Translations under genes and position numbers: made by a program
Shown here: positions 5,114 to 8,413 of the stretch, piece after piece
How positions within the stretch are numbered: the first letter of the stretch is position 1
Layout of the letters: each line of letters begins with the position of its first letter
Assembly: GCA_947629215.1 (NCBI GenBank)
Contig: CANRCU010000086.1
Span: forward strand, 1-8,413
DNA from: an uncultured Clostridia bacterium
GTDB lineage: Bacteria; Bacillota; Clostridia; Lachnospirales; CAG-274
Length of the DNA stretch: 8,413 nt
Direction of reading: 5' to 3'
The notes under the pieces: generated by a model
Told to the model about the DNA's origin: nothing
What the model saw: the letters and a program-made list of their open reading frames with translations, nothing else
Database searches by the model: none

Positions 5114-6325
5114 TCAATAAATATACGGTGTGGGATTGGTATGCGCGCCGTTTATACGCACCTCAAAATGCAGATGCACACCCGTTGAATAACCGGTTGT
5201 ACCCGCCTTTGATATGACCTGACCCTTTGACACACTCTGACCGTTTGTAACACACAGCACATTGTTGTGAGCATAAAGCGTACTCATACCGCCGCCGTGA
5301 TCTATGATAACGCAATTTCCGTAGCCGCCGCGCCAGCCGGCATAAATAACGGTACCGCTTTCGGCTGCAACAACATCCGTATTAAGTGTTGCTTTCAGAT
5401 CAAGACCGGTATGAAATTCCGAACCGCCGCTTATCGGGCTGGAACGATAACCATAACCCGAATTTGGTGTATAGCCGGAATATGCGGGTACGGGATACAT
5501 ATATTTGTCGCCCGTATAAGCATAGACTTTGCCGCTGCTCTGATAGCTGCCGGAGCTGCCCGAAGAAACGCTCTTCTTTGCCACTGCCTGCTGCGCTGCG
5601 GCAGCGCTTTGTTTTTTCTTTATCATAGCCTGTATGTCCTTATCCTGATCTTCCATTACGGAAATTTGTTCCTTATAAGTTTCCACACTGCTGTCAAGTT
5701 GTTTTACAAGTTCGTTTTTTTCGGCTATTTTTTCGTTCAGCAATTCCTGTTCTTCTTCGCTCTTTTTTTCAAGGTCTTCAAGCCTTGCTTTGTCTTCTTC
5801 TATACGTTTGACGCTGTCGGATATAAAGCCCTCGACCTTCCTGAATTTGTCAAGCAGTTCCTGATCGTAGTCCATTATACGGCTTGTATATTCCATTCTT
5901 TCAAGAAAATCCGACATATCCTCGGCATCGAGAATGGTTTCAAGATAACCTGCCGTACCGTTTTCGTACATTATGCGGATACGCTGTTTAAGCGTTTCAT
6001 ACTGTTCCATACGGCGGTTTGTGGCTTCTTCAAGTTCCTCTTTTGTTATATCGAGCCTGTTGGAAGTTTCTTCCAATTCACGCAGCAATTCGTCCAGTTC
6101 AGCCTGCACTTCCGCAAGCTCATTGTCAAGCTGCCTTATCTCGCTCTCAGCATCGTCTTTTTTATTCAGTGCCGATGCCATTTCAGACCTTGCATTCTCA
6201 ATACGTTCTTTCAGACCCTGACTTTCTTTTTGCAGCTCGCTTATAGTTTCGCCAAAGACTCCGTTTGCAAAAAAAGTCACTGCAAGCAAAAGTGCCGTTG
6301 CCGCAAAAAAAACTCTTTTCTTCAA
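5114..6325 (-). CDS. Coiled-coil M23 peptidoglycan endopeptidase, FtsEX partner (EnvC/PcsB-like), 403 aa
   Basis: A secreted murein hydrolase, the expected extracellular partner of FtsEX in septal or lateral wall cleavage. Residue numbers here count from a GTG at 6334. Seen: a signal peptide (KKR, hydrophobic core 8-22, likely cleavage after FG at 28), a long Glu/Lys/Leu-rich coiled coil (about 30-245), an Ala/Ser/Gly linker (244-268), and a C-terminal M23/LytM domain (about 280-406). Zinc ligands H308, D312 (HTGLD) and H389 (HLH) are present, as are the second histidines H356 (LYAHN) and H387. The site therefore looks catalytic, unlike the degenerate LytM domain of E. coli EnvC. I prefer the TTG at 6325: AAGGAAG (6334-6340) then sits 8 nt upstream and the protein begins MKKRVFF. 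The GTG at 6334 overlaps that Shine-Dalgarno. The start is 25 nt after the ftsX stop. Confidence 0.93.
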   Translation of the reverse strand: MKKRVFFAATALLLAVTFFANGVFGETISELQKESQGLKERIENARSEMASALNKKDDAESEIRQLDNELAEVQAELDELLRELEETSNRLDITKEELEEATNRRMEQYETLKQRIRIMYENGTAGYLETILDAEDMSDFLERMEYTSRIMDYDQELLDKFRKVEGFISDSVKRIEEDKARLEDLEKKSEEEQELLNEKIAEKNELVKQLDSSVETYKEQISVMEDQDKDIQAMIKKKQSAAAAQQAVAKKSVSSGSSGSYQSSGKVYAYTGDKYMYPVPAYSGYTPNSGYGYRSSPISGGSEFHTGLDLKATLNTDVVAAESGTVIYAGWRGGYGNCVIIDHGGGMSTLYAHNNVLCVTNGQSVSKGQVISKAGTTGYSTGVHLHFEVRINGAHTNPTPYIY

Positions 6326-6350
6326 ATCAAACACTTCCTTGTTAAGTTCA

Positions 6351-7442
6351 TCATACGTTAAGATGTTTTCTTATCGAATTGATACTTCCTATTGCACCAA
6401 GCAGAGCGCCGAGCAAAAGGCACAGCGGAACAACGATCATAAAAATATCTTCACCGCTGACAAAATGGAACAATCTTTCTATTATGGGCGCATTCTCATA
6501 TATGAGAGCCGTCAGCTTATCATATGTCACCCAAGTTACGGCACAAGGTATAATTGCGCCGATTATGCCTATAAGCAGACCCTCTATAATAAAAGGCCAA
6601 CGTATGAACCAGTCTGTCGCCCCAACATATTTCATAATGCTTATCTCGTTTTTACGTATAAATACAGTCAGTTTTATTGTGTTCATAATAATGCCGACCG
6701 ATACTATACAAAGCAAGATAACAAGTATTATGCTTACTACCCTGACGACCGTATCTATGGTGGAAAGCGTGCTTGCCGCGCCCTGAGCGTGTACTATGTT
6801 TTCCATACCGCGGAACACATAACCCTCGTCGCCGATATTCAGGCCTGCATTTATATTGTTTTCGGTCGCCGCCTCGGTCTGCGCCTCGCTTACCGCAGCT
6901 TCCGCTGTTGTAACGGTTTCAGCCGTTGTTTGCTCGGCTGTGGTCGTTTCCGCAGTTTCCGTTGTCTGTGTTTCCGCCTCGGACAAAAATTGCTCCTCAA
7001 AAGTTATCTGCAATTTTTCAAGATATGCTATAAAATCTTTCTGCGCTTTTATGCTGTCATGGCTTATATAAAGCGAACGCGGCAGGGGATTGTCATCTCT
7101 CAGGCTTTCAAGCGACGGCATATTCAGCTTTTCTTTGCCCCTATCCAGCGCATCGTCATATGAACGATATTCCACGCTGACAACATGAGGCTGTTTTTTT
7201 ATATCTTCTTCCACCCTTGCTATCTGTTCTTCGGTAGGTTCGTTGCCGAAAAATATCTCTATACCGATATTGTCTTCGATCTGCCCAAGGATAGAATCTA
7301 TATTGAGCGCCACACACAAAGAGATTATAACGATAAAAACACACGCCGAAACGATACCTATGGAGGCAAGCGACATAATACCGTTTTTCAGCAGGCCTCT
7401 TACACCTTGTTCAAGATGATAGCTGAATGTTCTAAATTTCAT
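6351..7442 (-). CDS. ftsX: Cell division ABC transporter permease-like protein FtsX, 363 aa, with T/E/A-rich extracellular insert
   Basis: The membrane subunit of FtsEX, which passes ATP-driven conformational change from FtsE to a wall hydrolase outside the cell. Four spans are visible: about 24-46, 232-254, 282-305 and 332-353, with a large extracellular domain at 47-230. Family marks are IEIFF (61-65), NPLPRSLYI (118-126), and the cytosolic coupling segment IRKNEISIMKYVGAT (262-276). Typical FtsX proteins have about 300 residues. The excess here is a low-complexity stretch at residues 154-194, in which 34 of 41 residues are Thr, Glu or Ala and none is basic, plus flanking residues to about 210, inserted near the end of the extracellular domain. 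The ATG overlaps the end of ftsE by 11 nt; AAGGAAGG (7454-7461) lies 11 nt upstream inside ftsE, implying translational coupling. Confidence 0.95.
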   Translation of the reverse strand: MKFRTFSYHLEQGVRGLLKNGIMSLASIGIVSACVFIVIISLCVALNIDSILGQIEDNIGIEIFFGNEPTEEQIARVEEDIKKQPHVVSVEYRSYDDALDRGKEKLNMPSLESLRDDNPLPRSLYISHDSIKAQKDFIAYLEKLQITFEEQFLSEAETQTTETAETTTAEQTTAETVTTAEAAVSEAQTEAATENNINAGLNIGDEGYVFRGMENIVHAQGAASTLSTIDTVVRVVSIILVILLCIVSVGIIMNTIKLTVFIRKNEISIMKYVGATDWFIRWPFIIEGLLIGIIGAIIPCAVTWVTYDKLTALIYENAPIIERLFHFVSGEDIFMIVVPLCLLLGALLGAIGSINSIRKHLNV

Positions 7443-8118
7443 CGTCGTAGCCGCCTTCCTTTACATCACGTTCTATAACGCCTTTTTTTATGGCTACAAC
7501 ACGTTTTTTCATTCTGTCGACTATATCTTTGGCATGTGTAGCGACAACAAGCGTTGTACCGCGCATATTAATATCCTCCAAAAGCTCCATTATCTCCCAC
7601 GCGGTGTCGGGATCGAGATTACCTGTAGGCTCGTCTGCAAGCAATATGGGCGGTTTGTTTATAATAGCGCGGGCAAGAGCTACCCTTTGCTGCTCACCGC
7701 CGGAAAGCTGGTTAGGGTATGCCTTGGCTTTTTTGTGCAGCCCGACAAGACTGAGCACCTGCGGCACAGTCCGCCTTATGGCTTTGGGGCTTGCCTCGAC
7801 GACCTGCATTGCAAAAGCAACATTTTCATAGACAGTTTTGGACGGCAGCAGCCTGAAATCCTGAAAAACCACACCTATTTTCCGCCTGAAAAGCGGTATT
7901 TCTTTACGTTTGAGCATAGTTATATCCTGTCCGTCAACAATTATGTTGCCCGTGGTAGGGTCTATCTCCTTTAAAAGCATACGCATAAAAGTAGACTTGC
8001 CCGAACCCGAAGTACCGACAACAAAGACAAATTCGCCCTGTTCGATTTTAAGATTCATTTCTTTAACGCCTATTGCGCCGTTTTCATAAATTTTGGTTAC
8101 ATTTTCAACAGAGATCAA
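7432..8118 (-). CDS. ftsE: Cell division ATP-binding protein FtsE, 228 aa
   Basis: The cytosolic ATPase that pairs with FtsX. All ABC motifs are intact: Walker A GTSGSGKST (35-43, K41), Q-loop Q86 in VVFQDFRLLP, signature LSGGEQQR (138-145), Walker B ILLADEP (158-164, catalytic E163), D-loop NLDP (167-170) and switch H195. VVFQDFRLL and the length of 228 residues are typical of FtsE as opposed to other small ABC ATPases, and ftsX follows with an 11-nt overlap. The start is TTG (8116-8118): AAGGAAG (8126-8132) is 7 nt upstream, and the next codons begin the usual ISVENVTKIY. It is the first gene of the operon; the upstream 114 nt hold the terminator of the neighbouring regulator and a possible promoter. 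Confidence 0.97.
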   Translation of the reverse strand: MISVENVTKIYENGAIGVKEMNLKIEQGEFVFVVGTSGSGKSTFMRMLLKEIDPTTGNIIVDGQDITMLKRKEIPLFRRKIGVVFQDFRLLPSKTVYENVAFAMQVVEASPKAIRRTVPQVLSLVGLHKKAKAYPNQLSGGEQQRVALARAIINKPPILLADEPTGNLDPDTAWEIMELLEDINMRGTTLVVATHAKDIVDRMKKRVVAIKKGVIERDVKEGGYDDEI

Positions 8119-8142
8119 AAAAAGACTTCCTTTCGTTTATCC

Positions 8143-8180
8143 GTGAATAAAACATAACATCCCTTTTATACCTTATTCAC
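8143..8180. repeat. Inverted repeat GTGAATAA / TTATTCAC flanking the predicted ftsE -10 box
   Basis: GTGAATAA (8143-8150) and TTATTCAC (8173-8180) form a perfect 8-bp inverted repeat with centres 30 bp apart. The right arm extends to TTATTCACA (8173-8181), an exact DnaA-box consensus match. The left arm, read on the - strand, is TTATTCACG (8150-8142), 8 of 9. The predicted -10 box of ftsE lies between them. It may be an operator for a dimer, paired DnaA-like boxes, or chance. Confidence 0.4.
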
Positions 8181-8193
8181 AGATATAAATGCC
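8165..8193 (-). promoter_or_regulatory. Candidate promoter of the ftsE operon
   Basis: On the - strand the -10 candidate TATAAA (8165-8170) has a poor -35 partner, GGCATT (8188-8193), at 17 nt. The predicted start is near 8158, 40 nt before the TTG. The position between the upstream terminator and ftsE makes a promoter necessary, but the weak -35 suggests an activator or another sigma factor. The -35 would also fall inside the terminator stem of the upstream gene. Confidence 0.35.
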
Positions 8194-8223
8194 TGTCTGC
8201 ATATTGGCAGACAGACATTTATA
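8184..8223 (-). terminator. Terminator hairpin after the PucR/CdaR-type gene
   Basis: A long stem has its core CTGTCTGC (8193-8200) pairing with GCAGACAG (8207-8214) over a 6-nt loop. It extends past one C-A mismatch (8192/8215) to bases 8184-8223. It starts 9 nt after the regulator stop codon on the - strand. The T-rich stretch that follows (TTTATAT) is partly inside the stem, so it is weaker than the other terminators here. It may also stop + strand transcripts. Confidence 0.65.
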
Positions 8224-8232
8224 ACATTTAAT

Positions 8233-8413
8233 TTAATAGATAAAATTATCCTTATTATTCATATATTTGCTGACCATAAGCATAACTTTGAAGATGATCG
8301 CATCATCAAAATTCCTGAGATCCAGCCCGGTCATTTTCTGGAGTTTATCAAGCCTGTATACAAGGGTATTTCTGTGTATATAGAGCTGACGTGACGTTTC
8401 CGAAACATTAAGG
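8233..8413 (-). CDS. PucR/CdaR-family transcriptional regulator, C-terminal fragment (5' end outside window)
   Basis: The last 59 codons of a regulator, ending at TAA (8233-8235) and open to the window edge. The translated part carries the PucR/CdaR C-terminal helix-turn-helix (HTH_30 type): NVSETSRQLYIHRNTLVYRL, followed by DKLQKMTGLDLRNFDDAIIF and KVMLMVSKYM. This block is highly characteristic: the RNTLVYRL helix contacts DNA and LDLRNFDDA follows it. Such proteins are cytosolic regulators, often of sugar-diacid, purine or amino-acid metabolism; the sensor domain that would tell the ligand is not in the window. It is transcribed in the same direction as ftsE, but a hairpin terminator separates them, so it is probably not part of that operon. 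Confidence 0.88.
   Translation of the reverse strand, partial: LNVSETSRQLYIHRNTLVYRLDKLQKMTGLDLRNFDDAIIFKVMLMVSKYMNNKDNFIY

Noticed and set aside
5267..6361. A 364-codon open frame on the + strand opposite the hydrolase gene
   Set aside because: It is exactly antisense to a clear signal peptide, coiled coil and M23 domain gene. Its translation is Phe/Cys/Ile-rich, as expected from the complement of Glu/Lys/Leu coiled-coil codons, and shows no domain.
6339..7163. A 274-codon open frame on the + strand opposite ftsX
   Set aside because: Antisense to conserved FtsX. The translation is rich in Tyr, Arg and Cys with no recognisable motif, and there is no ribosome binding site.
8142..8181. A replication origin, because of DnaA-box-like sequences
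   Set aside because: Only two boxes are close together. There is no dnaA or dnaN gene, no AT-rich unwinding element with 13-mers, and the boxes lie in a promoter.

Overview
The window looks like chromosomal DNA from a moderately AT-rich anaerobic Firmicute of class Clostridia, perhaps a gut Oscillospiraceae or Lachnospiraceae relative. Evidence for this is the polyA/T-rich spacers, strong AAGGAGG and AAGGAAG ribosome binding sites, frequent GTG/TTG starts, a clostridial iron-dependent alcohol dehydrogenase and a Gram-positive FtsEX operon. The genus cannot be named from this sequence alone. I see no mobile element, tRNA, rRNA or CRISPR array; the genes are ordinary core and envelope genes.

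Layout, left to right. (1) 1-300, + strand: the last 86 codons of glyceraldehyde-3-phosphate dehydrogenase, followed by a classical terminator. (2) 333-1310, + strand: a near-consensus promoter (TTGAAA, 17 nt, TATAAT) drives a two-gene unit. The first gene encodes a 65-residue single-span membrane protein, the second a DUF2461/TIGR02453 family protein. The unit ends at a bidirectional terminator shared with the convergent adh gene. (3) 1347-2660, - strand: a monocistronic iron-containing alcohol dehydrogenase with its own promoter, a 5'UTR that can form two competing hairpins, and a cluster of TTTTSAAAA repeats over the promoter. (4) 2817-8181, - strand: a four-gene envelope operon transcribed ftsE, ftsX, a coiled-coil M23 peptidoglycan hydrolase, and a membrane-anchored protein with a copper-amine-oxidase-like N-terminal domain plus a PF09826 beta-propeller. 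It ends in a hairpin terminator that overlaps the last stop codon. (5) 8184-8413, - strand: the C-terminal 59 codons and terminator of a PucR/CdaR-type transcription regulator whose start lies outside the window.

Functional reading. FtsE (ATPase) and FtsX (membrane subunit) form the ABC-type complex that, in other bacteria, activates a coiled-coil cell-wall hydrolase outside the membrane. The hydrolase follows directly here and carries an apparently intact zinc and catalytic site, so it is probably the enzyme itself and not a degenerate EnvC-type activator. The unusual parts are a T/E/A-rich insert in the extracellular domain of FtsX and the fourth gene, a surface beta-propeller protein co-transcribed with the FtsEX-hydrolase module. 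The most interesting hypothesis in this window is that this protein is an unrecognised partner of the FtsEX-hydrolase system. It rests on operon position and domain content, not on direct evidence.
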